Assembly: GCA_001464765.1 (NCBI GenBank)
Contig: LNDV01000026.1
Location: 1-64,000 of the forward strand
From: Betaproteobacteria bacterium Ga0077526
GTDB taxonomy: Bacteria > Pseudomonadota > Gammaproteobacteria > Burkholderiales > Ga0077523
Direction: 5' to 3'
Length of the DNA: 64,000 nucleotides
How positions within the stretch are numbered: the first letter of the stretch is position 1; the number at the start of each line of letters is the position of its first letter. The notes beneath the pieces are model-generated. The model saw only the letters and a program-made list of their open reading frames with translations. It was not told the origin of the DNA and did no database searches. Below are positions 48,770 through 56,854 of the stretch, one piece after another. The position numbers were made by a program, and so were the translations under genes.

Positions 48770-49329
48770 CGCCACGCCGCCGGACCGCGTGCCGGAGTCC
48801 GGGGCCCGAAGGTCGAACCGGTGAAGCGGGAAACGCCAATGGCCATGGCCGAAGACCTCCTGGGTGGGGCTGCGCGAGGGCCGGCTGAGTCGCATCGCGC
48901 CCGAGCAGGGAACGTATTCCGTCCGGACTGACAGGCGACTTACGGATTCCCGCGGGCGGCTGCGTGGCGCGCCCAAAGTCGCCTGCCTGACGCCCAATTC
49001 TCTGCGTGTCGTCGGTCTCTTGCCATCCCGAAAGCTGGTGACAGAAGGGGCGGCGGTACGTCTTCCGCGCGATCTGTCAGTCATCTGTCAGATCGCGTGA
49101 CCCTGGAATTCCGGCGCCGACGACCTGACGCTTCACGAAGCCGTCAGTCTGCCGTCAGCCTCGAGTGCCGATCGGTATGCGTCGCGACAACCCTCCCGCC
49201 CCAACATGGCTGCACCGGAACGGCATACCGCCGCCTCGCCGGTCCTGACAAGCGACTTCCAGGGCTGAGCACTCCGGCGTCCGGGGTGCCGTATGCCCCA
49301 AACAACACCAACCAAGGCAGGAGGTTCCA
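48770..49329. promoter_or_regulatory. 560-bp divergent regulatory region with two 11-bp-period direct repeats
   Basis: No gene is supported here. It separates P5 (minus) from the DsrE-TsdA-SulP operon (plus) and must hold both promoters. Two direct-repeat pairs stand out: TGTCAG at 49075 and 49086, and CGTCAG at 49142 and 49153, both with an 11-bp period. An inverted CTGACG lies at 49125. The repeated hexamer also occurs, in the other orientation, upstream of the P1 operon. Confidence 0.45.
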
Positions 49330-49995
49330 ATGAACGACATCGATCTGATCGCCCAGCGGCGCGGGTTTCTCGGGTTGTCGGCCGCAGGGATGGCGGCCGG
49401 CGTGGGTGCGATGCTTCCCGTCGCTGCTGCCGCAGCGGCGCAGCGCCCCTCGACGCCCTTCACGAAATGGCTGGACACGCTCAACGGCTCGTACCGGCAG
49501 GTGTTCGACATGCCCGAGGTGAACGACGGCATGGGTCTCGTGTGGGCGTGGGTCTTTCTCTATACCGGGCCCCAGGCCTACGGCGTGCCCGAGGGCGACC
49601 TCACCGCGGTGATCGTGCTGCGCCACAACGCGATTCCGCTGGCGCTGCAGGATTCCGCTTGGGCCAAGTACAAGCTGGGCGAGGTCTTCAAGATTCAGGA
49701 CCCGGAGACGAAGGCCCCCGCCGTGCGCAACCCCTTCTACTACAAGCCTGGCGCCATGCCGACGCCGGACGGGATCCAGAACCTCGTGAATCGGGGCGTG
49801 AAGGTGGTGGCCTGCGATCTGGCCATCCACTTCTACAGCGGTGTGGTGGCCGAGAAGATGAAGCTCAAGCACGAAGACGTGAAGGCCGACTGGATGAACG
49901 CCGTGCATCCGGGGATCGTCCACGCGCCGTCCGGCGTGGTGGCAGTCAATGGCTCGGTATCGCAGGGCTGCGTGTACTCCTACGCCGGCGGCTGA
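49330..49995 (+). CDS. Tat-exported DsrE-like protein
   Basis: This 221-residue protein has a twin-arginine-like signal (AQRRGFLGLSAAGMAAGVGAML). The mature region resembles the DsrE/DsrF fold: LTAVIVLRHNAIPLAL, then GVKVVACDLAIHFYSG with a Cys, and the closing DVKADWMNAVHPGIVH and VPSG-like APSGVVAVNGSVSQGCVYSYAG. DsrE-family proteins carry sulfur atoms on a Cys. Here the residue corresponding to the sulfur carrier would be the Cys in VACD. An AGGAGG ribosome-binding site precedes the ATG. It is followed by a TsdA-like cytochrome and a SulP transporter, so periplasmic sulfur transfer is a reasonable inference. Confidence 0.78.
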   Translation: MNDIDLIAQRRGFLGLSAAGMAAGVGAMLPVAAAAAAQRPSTPFTKWLDTLNGSYRQVFDMPEVNDGMGLVWAWVFLYTGPQAYGVPEGDLTAVIVLRHNAIPLALQDSAWAKYKLGEVFKIQDPETKAPAVRNPFYYKPGAMPTPDGIQNLVNRGVKVVACDLAIHFYSGVVAEKMKLKHEDVKADWMNAVHPGIVHAPSGVVAVNGSVSQGCVYSYAGG

Positions 49996-50075
49996 GGTTT
50001 GACGGCGGGCGGGCCGGTGGCAGACCGGCGCCGTCCGCGGTTGGACCTTCAGACAACAACAAGGGGAGATTCGGC

Positions 50076-50891
50076 ATGACGCGGAACTGGTGGTGCGCGA
50101 TGGCGCTGGCGGCGTTTAGCTTCAGCGCGATGGCGGCAGGCGCACGCCCCACGATCGAAGAACTGAAGGCGCGCCCAGTCCTCGACGACTACGAGAGCAA
50201 CATCGTCTACGGCTACAACATCGTGATGGAGACGCAGCGCTACGCGCCGCGCTACGTGGGCAGCCGCCTCAACTGCACGAACTGTCATCTGAAGGGCGGC
50301 ACGCAGCCCGAAGGCTTTCCGCTCAACGTCGAAGGCGTGTACCCGCGCTGGCGGGCGAAGAACGGCGTGCGCAACGGTCTCGGGCTGCGCATCCGGGATT
50401 GCTTTCTCTACAGCCTGAACGGCGTGATGCCGCCGGAAGAGTCGCCCGAGGTGCAGGCGGTGGCGGCGTACATCCACTATCTCTCGGAAGGCGAGGTGAT
50501 CGGCCGACCGCCGGACCGCTGGGGCGTGCCGACCTTGCCCGAGACCGGTTCGGATCCGAACCCCGCCCGCGGTTCGGTTGTGTACAAGCAGAAATGCGCG
50601 GCGTGCCATGGCGCCGACGGGCAGGGCACCGCTGCGGCGCCCCCGGTGTGGGGGCCCGGCTCCTACAACGCCGGCGCCGGCATGAACAACGTGCAGAGGG
50701 TGGCGGGTTTCATCTGGGCCAACATGCCGCTCGGCAGCGAACGCAGCCTGACACACCAGGAGGCGCTGGACGTTGCGGCCTTCCTCCACATCCAGCTTCG
50801 GCCGTTCGATCCGCGTACCACGAACCTGTGGAAACTCGTGGAGCGCATCGCGCAGGCGGTGTCGTCCTTCTTCGGGGCCGGCAAGCCATGA
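50076..50891 (+). CDS. tsdA: diheme cytochrome c, thiosulfate dehydrogenase (TsdA)-like
   Basis: This 271-residue exported diheme protein has a signal peptide (MALAAFSFSAMAAG) and two heme c sites: Cys67/Cys70/His71 (NCTNCH) and Cys173/Cys176/His177 (KCAACH). The region PRYVGSRLNCTNCHLKGG followed by IRDCFLYSLNG, and later PPVWGPGSYNAGAGMNN and FIWANMPLG, matches TsdA, which oxidises thiosulfate to tetrathionate or does the reverse. Cys109 in RDCFLYS sits where TsdA has its unusual Cys heme ligand. A good ribosome-binding site (AAGGGGAG) is present. The stop overlaps the SulP start (ATGA). The symbol is by family resemblance; a SoxA-like role is less likely. Confidence 0.78.
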   Translation: MTRNWWCAMALAAFSFSAMAAGARPTIEELKARPVLDDYESNIVYGYNIVMETQRYAPRYVGSRLNCTNCHLKGGTQPEGFPLNVEGVYPRWRAKNGVRNGLGLRIRDCFLYSLNGVMPPEESPEVQAVAAYIHYLSEGEVIGRPPDRWGVPTLPETGSDPNPARGSVVYKQKCAACHGADGQGTAAAPPVWGPGSYNAGAGMNNVQRVAGFIWANMPLGSERSLTHQEALDVAAFLHIQLRPFDPRTTNLWKLVERIAQAVSSFFGAGKP

Positions 50892-52408
50892 GGGCGACCG
50901 CTGCCATCCTGGGCATGTTGCGCGAAGTCATTCCCGATCTGCGTTGGCGGCGGGCGGTGGATGGGCGGCGCGAGATTGTGTCGGGCCTGGCCGGCGCGCT
51001 CCTCGTGATTCCGCAGGCGATCACCTTTGCCTACCTCGCCGGGGTACCGCCGGAGTTCGGGTTGTACTGTGCGGTGTTCGTCGGTCTGCTTGCGAGCCTG
51101 CTGGGCAACTCGCCGATGGTCGGCGGACCGAACACTTCGGTGTCGATCCTCATTGCCGCGACGGTCATGCCGTTCTCCGGGCGGGGCAGTCCGCTCTACC
51201 TGGAGTTCGTGTTCGTGCTGAGCCTGGCCGTCGGGGTCGTTCAACTTGCGATCTGGCTGCTGCGCGGTGCGCACCTGTTCCGTTACTTCAGCCCGGCGGC
51301 GATCACCGGCATCAAGACGGGAGTGGGCATTCTGCTCATCAGCTCGGCGCTCGAAGGTACGCTGGGTCTGGCGCCGCTGTCGACGCAGTTCTTCTACGAG
51401 AAGTTTGATGTCGCCTTGACCGCGTGGGACAGCACGGTCAATCCGTATGCGGTCGTGACCAGCGCGGTGACTATCGGTTGCGGTCTCGCGCTGCGTCGCC
51501 GGTGGTGCCGCAGTTACATCATGCTGGCTGTCCTGGCCGGCGGTGTCATGGGCTGCGGCTTGTACTTTGCGTATGGCCCTGTTACGACGCAACTCGAACT
51601 TCTCGGGCATGTCACGCTGCGGGCCTGGCCCTTCCAGGTGCCGCGAGTCACTCCACAGCACTGGCTGTTCCTCGAGCAGGTCATCCCGAGCATCTTCGCC
51701 ATCGCGGTACTGGGCCTCGCGCAGTCTCTGGTGATCGCACGCGACCTCAAGGCTCGAATTGCGCCGGACATCGATCTGCACAAGGAGGTCTTCGCGCAGG
51801 GGGTGGCCAACATGGCGAGCCCCTTCTTCTCTACATTCGCGGGGTCGGGCAGCTTCAACCGCACGGCCGTGGCGGTGGAGATGGGGGCGCGCACGCCGCT
51901 GTCGGGCATCGTTGCCGCGTTCGCCGTTGTCCTGCTCGCGTGGGTGCTCGGGCCACTGCTCACGTATCTGCCGATGCCCGCGGTGGCGGGGGTGCTTGCC
52001 CTGGTGGGCATGGGCATGATCCGTCGGCGGGAGATCCGCCCGCTGTTCCAGTCGTTCGGCGACGCCGCGGTTTTCAGCGTGACGACATTCTCGGTTGCGT
52101 TCCTGGACCTATCGACGGGAATACTCGTCGCTGTTGTCGCCTCGGTCGTCTTCTTCATGGTGCGTGCCTCGGACGTGAAGCTCACCATCTCGGTCGAGGG
52201 CGAGCAGGAACGTATCGCCGTGACCGGCAACCTCTACTACGCCTCGGTGGACGGACTGGCGAAGCATCTGCGGACCGACCCGACCCGTGATTCCGTGCTG
52301 GACTTGAGCCGCGTGCCTTACTGCGATCCGTTTGCCGTGTCGGTGATGGAGGCCATTCGGGCTGAGCGGGAGCGCGCGGGCGGGCGTCTGGAGTGGGCGG
52401 CGGGGTGA
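50888..52408 (+). CDS. SulP family anion transporter with STAS domain
   Basis: This 506-residue membrane protein has about 12-14 hydrophobic helices. The opening SGLAGALLVIPQAITFAYLAGVPPEFGLY and the later GGPNTSVSI are SulP hallmarks, as is FAGSGSFNRTAVAVEMGARTPLSG. A C-terminal STAS domain runs from about residue 425 to the end (VEGEQERIAVTGNLYYASVDGL, SVLDLSRVPYCDPFAVSVM). SulP proteins import or exchange sulfate, bicarbonate or other anions. Translational coupling with the TsdA-like cytochrome suggests transport of a sulfur oxyanion. Confidence 0.9.
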   Translation: MRATAAILGMLREVIPDLRWRRAVDGRREIVSGLAGALLVIPQAITFAYLAGVPPEFGLYCAVFVGLLASLLGNSPMVGGPNTSVSILIAATVMPFSGRGSPLYLEFVFVLSLAVGVVQLAIWLLRGAHLFRYFSPAAITGIKTGVGILLISSALEGTLGLAPLSTQFFYEKFDVALTAWDSTVNPYAVVTSAVTIGCGLALRRRWCRSYIMLAVLAGGVMGCGLYFAYGPVTTQLELLGHVTLRAWPFQVPRVTPQHWLFLEQVIPSIFAIAVLGLAQSLVIARDLKARIAPDIDLHKEVFAQGVANMASPFFSTFAGSGSFNRTAVAVEMGARTPLSGIVAAFAVVLLAWVLGPLLTYLPMPAVAGVLALVGMGMIRRREIRPLFQSFGDAAVFSVTTFSVAFLDLSTGILVAVVASVVFFMVRASDVKLTISVEGEQERIAVTGNLYYASVDGLAKHLRTDPTRDSVLDLSRVPYCDPFAVSVMEAIRAERERAGGRLEWAAG

Positions 52409-52428
52409 CAGAGGATGCGTGCCAAATG

Positions 52429-53430
52429 TCAGACCTTCATCTCGCGACGCAGCTCGTCGAGAAACCGCCAGTCGCAGCCCTGGTCGAGGATGCGCTGGGG
52501 CGTCATGCGGATGAGACCGGCTTCGTGCAGGCGATTGGCGTGAAAGCGGATGGTGTCCGCGGGGTGGACCTCGCGCCAGGCGTCGTAGCGCAAGGTCTTG
52601 AGGACGGACTCGGACAGGTCCGTTCTTGTCTCGAAGCCATTCTTCGCAAGCAGGCGGGCGGCGCGAGCGGGATCTTCCGCGCAGACGTCGGCGGCCCGCA
52701 GGATGGCCCGCAGGGCACGCTTGGTGGCGAACGGATGCTTCTCCACGAACTCCCGCCGAGCCGTGAGCATGCAGCAGAAGTAATGCGCCCAGGGGCGGTC
52801 GCGAGTGGTGTCGATCAGCACGTGGCCGACCTTGCGCGCGTGGAGATCCTGCGGTTGTGGCGGAAAGGCGAGGAATGCGTCCACTTCGCCCGCTTCGAAC
52901 ATCGCCATCGAGCGGGCGAGACTCCCGCTGAGGACCCACTGCACGTCGCGCCTCGGGTTGATGCCGACGTAAGCGAGGATGCTGGCAACGAACACGTGAT
53001 CCGGCGCGTCGATGGCGCCGACGGCGATGCGCCGCCCCCGCAGATCCCGAACCGCGCGGACCCGGTCCGAAGCGAAGAACTCCCAGCACCCCACGTGAAT
53101 GCCTGCGAGCGTGGAGATCGGGAGACCGCGGTCAATGGCAGGAAGCAGGGCAGGGGCGCCCACAACGCCAAAGTCCGCCAGCCTTGCGACCGTCGCCGTG
53201 GTGGAGATGTCGAGGCGCGCGTATTCGATCTCCGTGAAGCCCTCCATGCGCAGAAATTCTTCCGCCACGTAGTTGGGCGCGAAGCACAGGAAAGGGCCTT
53301 CGGTGATGCGGATGCGCGTGACTTCGGGGGGCGCTTCGGCGCGGGATGGCGCGACGCCGGCGAGCAGGCCAGTGCCGAACAAGGCCATGGTGGCGAGCGC
53401 GCGCCGTCGAGAGAAGTCTTGCGTTTGCAT
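52429..53430 (-). CDS. P6: Tat-exported periplasmic-binding-protein-like protein with five conserved Cys
   Basis: This 333-residue paralogue begins MQTQDFSRRRALATMALF, with cleavage near PSRAEAPPE. Cysteines are Cys49 (FLCFAP), Cys115 (HVGCWE), Cys219-Cys220 (YFCCM) and Cys250 (AADVC). It shares WAHY before the CC pair with P7, where P1-P5 have WSQY or WEQY, so P6 and P7 form their own branch. It lies 121 bp downstream of the nitrilase gene on the same strand and is convergent with the SulP gene. An upstream ATG at 53463 is possible. Confidence 0.86.
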   Translation of the reverse strand: MQTQDFSRRRALATMALFGTGLLAGVAPSRAEAPPEVTRIRITEGPFLCFAPNYVAEEFLRMEGFTEIEYARLDISTTATVARLADFGVVGAPALLPAIDRGLPISTLAGIHVGCWEFFASDRVRAVRDLRGRRIAVGAIDAPDHVFVASILAYVGINPRRDVQWVLSGSLARSMAMFEAGEVDAFLAFPPQPQDLHARKVGHVLIDTTRDRPWAHYFCCMLTARREFVEKHPFATKRALRAILRAADVCAEDPARAARLLAKNGFETRTDLSESVLKTLRYDAWREVHPADTIRFHANRLHEAGLIRMTPQRILDQGCDWRFLDELRREMKV

Positions 53431-53551
53431 GGTGTGGTCCCCTGGACGCTCCGGTGTCGGCACTTGTGTGGCATGCAGTCGTGGGCCGATCGGGTTCGAG
53501 TCTACCGGCCGCCAGGAGAAATTCCCATATCACTGTGGAAATACGACTTCG

Positions 53552-54475
53552 TCAACGGTTGGGGCGATGGACGGACAGGGAGAAGATGTCCGGCCGGGCG
53601 TAGTGGGCGCCGATGTCGACAGCGGCTTTGGCCGAGCGCGCCAGAGGAGTGGACATGGGCGCCGTGAGGATGACCTCGCGATCCACGACCGGGCCGGCGA
53701 TGATTTCACCGCGCGGGTCAATGATGCACGAGCCGCCATTCGACTCGAAAGTGACGAGTTCGCGGAATTCTTCCGGATAGTCGTCGCGGCGATTGATGCC
53801 GGCGGCACAGATCACATAGGCCGCAGCCTGCGAAGCGAAGGCTCTAGAGAGCAACGTCTGGCGCGGCCACAGCGCTGTGGGAGGTTCGGGTGCCATCTCC
53901 AGTTCGCGCCCCGGCCACGCCGCCACGTGTACCTGGGTGCCCTGCGACGCGAGCACGTAGCCGGGCAGCATCATCTGGTGCTCCCAGCAGTTCAGGCCGC
54001 TCAGCCTGCCGTAGCTCCGCGGATACACGACCAATCCGTCGGCATCGCCATCGCCCCAGGCGGTGCGCTCATGAAAGGTCGGCTTCAGCTTTCGGTGCTT
54101 GCCTAGGAGTGTGCCGTCGCGGCCGATGAACAGAAGGGTTGCATACGTGGTGCCCAGAGTGCGGCTATCCAGTTCGACGATGCCGATGACGACGTCGATT
54201 CGGGCGCGTCTCGCGGCAATGCACAGCCGTTCTGTCTCCCTTCCGGGCACCAACACGGCCGCGGCCAGATAGCTGCTGCTGGCTCGCCAGCGCGTAGCCG
54301 AGGGAGCGCTGAACGCGAAAAGTGGGTAGCCAGGCAACCAACTCTCGCCGAACGCTGCTACGTCGGCCCCGAGGCGACCCGCTTCGGCGATCAGGGCGCA
54401 CGCCTTGTCTGTGGAGGCCTCGCGGTCGAAGTGGACTGGCGCTGCCTGGATGGCTGCCAAGATCGGGTCGGACAT
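53552..54475 (-). CDS. nitrilase (carbon-nitrogen hydrolase superfamily)
   Basis: This 307-residue enzyme has the catalytic triad of nitrilases: Glu44 in GESWLPGYP, a Lys in the KHRKLKPTFHER motif (about residues 129-131), and Cys163 in LNCWEHQ. The Cys-Trp-Glu sequence marks true nitrilases, which hydrolyse R-CN to acid and ammonia, rather than amidases or beta-ureidopropionases. AAGGAG lies before the ATG at 54475; the frame upstream overlaps the PPOX gene without homology. It lies 41 bp after the PPOX gene and 121 bp before P6, so a nitrile might be the ligand of P6. This is inference. Confidence 0.9.
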   Translation of the reverse strand: MSDPILAAIQAAPVHFDREASTDKACALIAEAGRLGADVAAFGESWLPGYPLFAFSAPSATRWRASSSYLAAAVLVPGRETERLCIAARRARIDVVIGIVELDSRTLGTTYATLLFIGRDGTLLGKHRKLKPTFHERTAWGDGDADGLVVYPRSYGRLSGLNCWEHQMMLPGYVLASQGTQVHVAAWPGRELEMAPEPPTALWPRQTLLSRAFASQAAAYVICAAGINRRDDYPEEFRELVTFESNGGSCIIDPRGEIIAGPVVDREVILTAPMSTPLARSAKAAVDIGAHYARPDIFSLSVHRPNR

Positions 54476-54516
54476 GGAGGTCTCCTTGCGAGTGGACATG
54501 GTTGAGCGGACGGGGA

Positions 54517-55161
54517 TCAGTACAGCCGCGTCGCCTGATCCGCGTCGATCAGCGCCTGCATCTCTTCGACGGATTCGCTGAGCGCGCCGTGTGCGACTAT
54601 CGCCTCGGCCAGTGAGGGAAGACCGGCCGGGGCCGGCCACGCATCGGGCTCCCAGAGATGTGACCGGACGATGCACTTGGCACAGTGGAACATGGCCTCG
54701 TCGACAGAGACGATGAGCGCCAGATCGGGAATGTGGTCTCCAATGGCAAGTGAGCGTCGCAAGGACAGGTCACGCACTACCAGCGCCGTGCCTGAGACCC
54801 GTAACGTTTCCTCGCGACCGGGCACCATGAACAGAATCGACACGGCCGGATTGGTCACGACGTTGCAGAAAGTGTCGACACGGCGGTTACCTGGCCGATC
54901 AGGGATGGCAAGCGTACGGGCGTCGAGGATCGCCACGAAACCTGGCGGATCGCCTTTCGGGGAGGTGTCCATGTGCCCCGACGCGTCGCACGACGAGATC
55001 ACGAGAAATGGTGATTTGGCGATGAAGCGGCGACAGTGCGCGTCTAGGTGATCGATCTGCTTTCGGAGCACGCGATGGCTCGGGGTGCCAACGATCTCGC
55101 GGAGTTGGTCCGCATTGCTGACAATATCGCGCCAACTGACGGCATCGGACTCGGTGGGCAT
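54517..55161 (-). CDS. PPOX-type flavin-binding protein (MSMEG_1061-like)
   Basis: This 214-residue protein belongs to the pyridoxamine 5'-phosphate oxidase-like split-barrel superfamily. Segments FLVISSCDASGHMDTSPKGD, FVAILDARTLAIPDRPGNRRVDTF and NPAVSILFMVPGREETLRVSGTA are typical of FMN-binding members. The function is not PLP synthesis; members are general flavin or F420 oxidoreductases. AGGAGA precedes the ATG at 55161. The gene lies between the LuxR-hydrolase (130-bp gap) and nitrilase (41-bp gap) genes on one strand. Confidence 0.85.
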   Translation of the reverse strand: MPTESDAVSWRDIVSNADQLREIVGTPSHRVLRKQIDHLDAHCRRFIAKSPFLVISSCDASGHMDTSPKGDPPGFVAILDARTLAIPDRPGNRRVDTFCNVVTNPAVSILFMVPGREETLRVSGTALVVRDLSLRRSLAIGDHIPDLALIVSVDEAMFHCAKCIVRSHLWEPDAWPAPAGLPSLAEAIVAHGALSESVEEMQALIDADQATRLY

Positions 55162-55291
55162 GCTGGTCTCCTGGCTCGCGGTTGATTGCGTCAGGAACGA
55201 TGCGCCGCACTGCCGGGGATGTCTTGAGGCGAAAGTCCCGTGGCGGTCTGGTGTACCGAGAGAAGTGCGGGACATCGGTCCCGGGTGCGAG

Positions 55292-56362
55292 CTACGGCCG
55301 TGGCAGTTGTCGAAGCGCGAGTGCGGCTGCCATGCGGGTCCGGACTCCCAGCTTGTCGTAGAGGCGCGACACGTGGTTGCGTACGGTCTTCTCGGTGACA
55401 CCCAGGGCGAGGGCGATCTCGCCGTTCGTGAGACCGCGCGCGAGATGTTCCAGGACGTCGCGCTCCCGCGGCGTCAGCGTGGCCAGATCGGGCAAGGGCG
55501 TCGTCGGCGCGGTATCGCCCTCCCGAACGAAGCGCGCTGTCTCGTCCAGGAATTGCGCCAGCGCGGGGTCACCATTTGTCAGGAGATGGTTGCGACTTTC
55601 GAGCGGAATGAGGCGTGCGTCCGGAATCAGTCCTGCGACGCGGCGTCCTTCCTCGAAGGGTATGCGCGCGTCGTCGCGGGCATGCATCACCAGCGTCGGG
55701 CAGCGAACGCGGGGCGCCAGGTCGCTGACATCCAGCCGATCGAACAGTCGCATGATCTGCGCAGCTGTCTCCGGCGCCGCGGAAACGCGCTGAATCTCGT
55801 CGAGCGCGCGATGCTCTTCCGGCGTTCCGCCGGGAAGAAGCTGGTATGTGAAGACCGAGCGGAACGCCGGGTGCTCGCGGCCCCACCCGATCTCGGCGAG
55901 CTTCGCGAGCGTTTCGGCTTCTTCGATCTGCTGTGGGGTAGGGTCGCGTCGAAGGCGGCCGCGCGCGAATCCCCCGTAGAGGATGAGCCGGCTCACGCGC
56001 TCGGGGAACCTGATTGCGAACGCGATGGCGATCGCCGCGCCCTGCGAGATGCCGAGAAGCGGAAAGCGTTCAAGACCTTCGGCGTCGACGACGGCCTTGA
56101 GATCGCGGACCCAGGCCTCGAAAGACAGGTCACCCACGTTCCTGTCCGACAGTCCGGTGCCTCGTTCGTCATAGCGAATCAGAGAGTGCTTGCGCGACAA
56201 GCCGGTGAGCCACGGCCCGGCGGCCGGGTTGGTGAAGTCATGCTCGAGATGGGTGAGGTAATTGGCGGCCTTCACCAGGACCGGTCCGCTGCCGCTGCGT
56301 GCGTAAGCGATGCGGTAGCCGTCAGCCTGGGCGAAGCGGATGTGCTCGGGCGGATAGGTCAT
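55292..56362 (-). CDS. alpha/beta hydrolase fused to a LuxR-type HTH
   Basis: This 356-residue protein has an N-terminal alpha/beta hydrolase (YDERGTGLSDRN, nucleophile elbow GISQG with Ser106, acid in MHARDDARIPFEEG, His in ESRNHLLTN) and a C-terminal LuxR/GerE HTH (about residues 295-350: LTPRERDVLEHLARGLTNGEIA then VTEKTVRNHVSRLYDKLGV). All catalytic residues are present, so the domain could bind or hydrolyse the effector directly. I chose the ATG at 56362 (MTYPPEHIRF). It probably regulates the adjacent PPOX-nitrilase-P6 run downstream. Confidence 0.88.
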   Translation of the reverse strand: MTYPPEHIRFAQADGYRIAYARSGSGPVLVKAANYLTHLEHDFTNPAAGPWLTGLSRKHSLIRYDERGTGLSDRNVGDLSFEAWVRDLKAVVDAEGLERFPLLGISQGAAIAIAFAIRFPERVSRLILYGGFARGRLRRDPTPQQIEEAETLAKLAEIGWGREHPAFRSVFTYQLLPGGTPEEHRALDEIQRVSAAPETAAQIMRLFDRLDVSDLAPRVRCPTLVMHARDDARIPFEEGRRVAGLIPDARLIPLESRNHLLTNGDPALAQFLDETARFVREGDTAPTTPLPDLATLTPRERDVLEHLARGLTNGEIALALGVTEKTVRNHVSRLYDKLGVRTRMAAALALRQLPRP

Positions 56363-56558
56363 GGGATCGCTCGGGGGTGGGACTACGCATTCTAAGGTCC
56401 GATCCAAAGATGCGGCCCCACGGTACTTGAGCTCCTCCCCCCGGCTCACCCAATTGGCCATGCAATCCGTTACGGATCCGTTGCTGGCACCTCCCCAGAG
56501 TATCCCCCAGTCCCAAGCCCGGACGGCGGGCGGTCCAAATCACCTTCGGGAGGGCAGC

Positions 56559-56735
56559 ATGGCGGGAATTCTTGTGCGCATCTTGGCGGCGGTACTGCTG
56601 GTTGTTTCAGGCGGGAACGCCCTCGCGGGCAAAACAGTGCGAGTGGCGCCCGATCTGGAGCTGTACTACGAGGAGGCGGGTAAGGGCAGCCGTCGATCTT
56701 CATCGCCGGTTGGACTCTGACGCATGAGAAATCCC
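56559..56735 (+). pseudogene. frameshifted 5' remnant of an alpha/beta hydrolase
   Basis: Reading from the ATG at 56559, the product has a signal peptide (ILVRILAAVLLVVSGGNALAG) and KTVRVAPDLELYYEEAGKG, matching the N-terminus of the intact hydrolase encoded at 58717-59625 (ALAGQYVRLAGGLDLYYEDFGKG). The frame then breaks: in the shifted frame the sequence continues PSIFIAGWTLT, matching PAIVFIPGWTGT. Nothing recognisable follows. It is a decayed copy cut off after about 55 codons. Confidence 0.8.
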
Positions 56736-56854
56736 GGTAGGGAGTGCGTGATGGGGATCGCCAGTGGTTGTTCGGCCACCCCGTCGGCCGATGAGTCGGG
56801 CTGTCGCGGTCGCTGTTCGAAAGCCTGGGGCAGTGCAGTATTTCAGTCAGAGGC

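Noticed and set aside
47750-49084. Longer P5 reading from 49084 (444 residues)
   Set aside because: The extra ~105 residues are Arg/Ser/Gly-rich and unlike the family; the ATG at 48769 gives the exact 339-residue length of P1 and P3.
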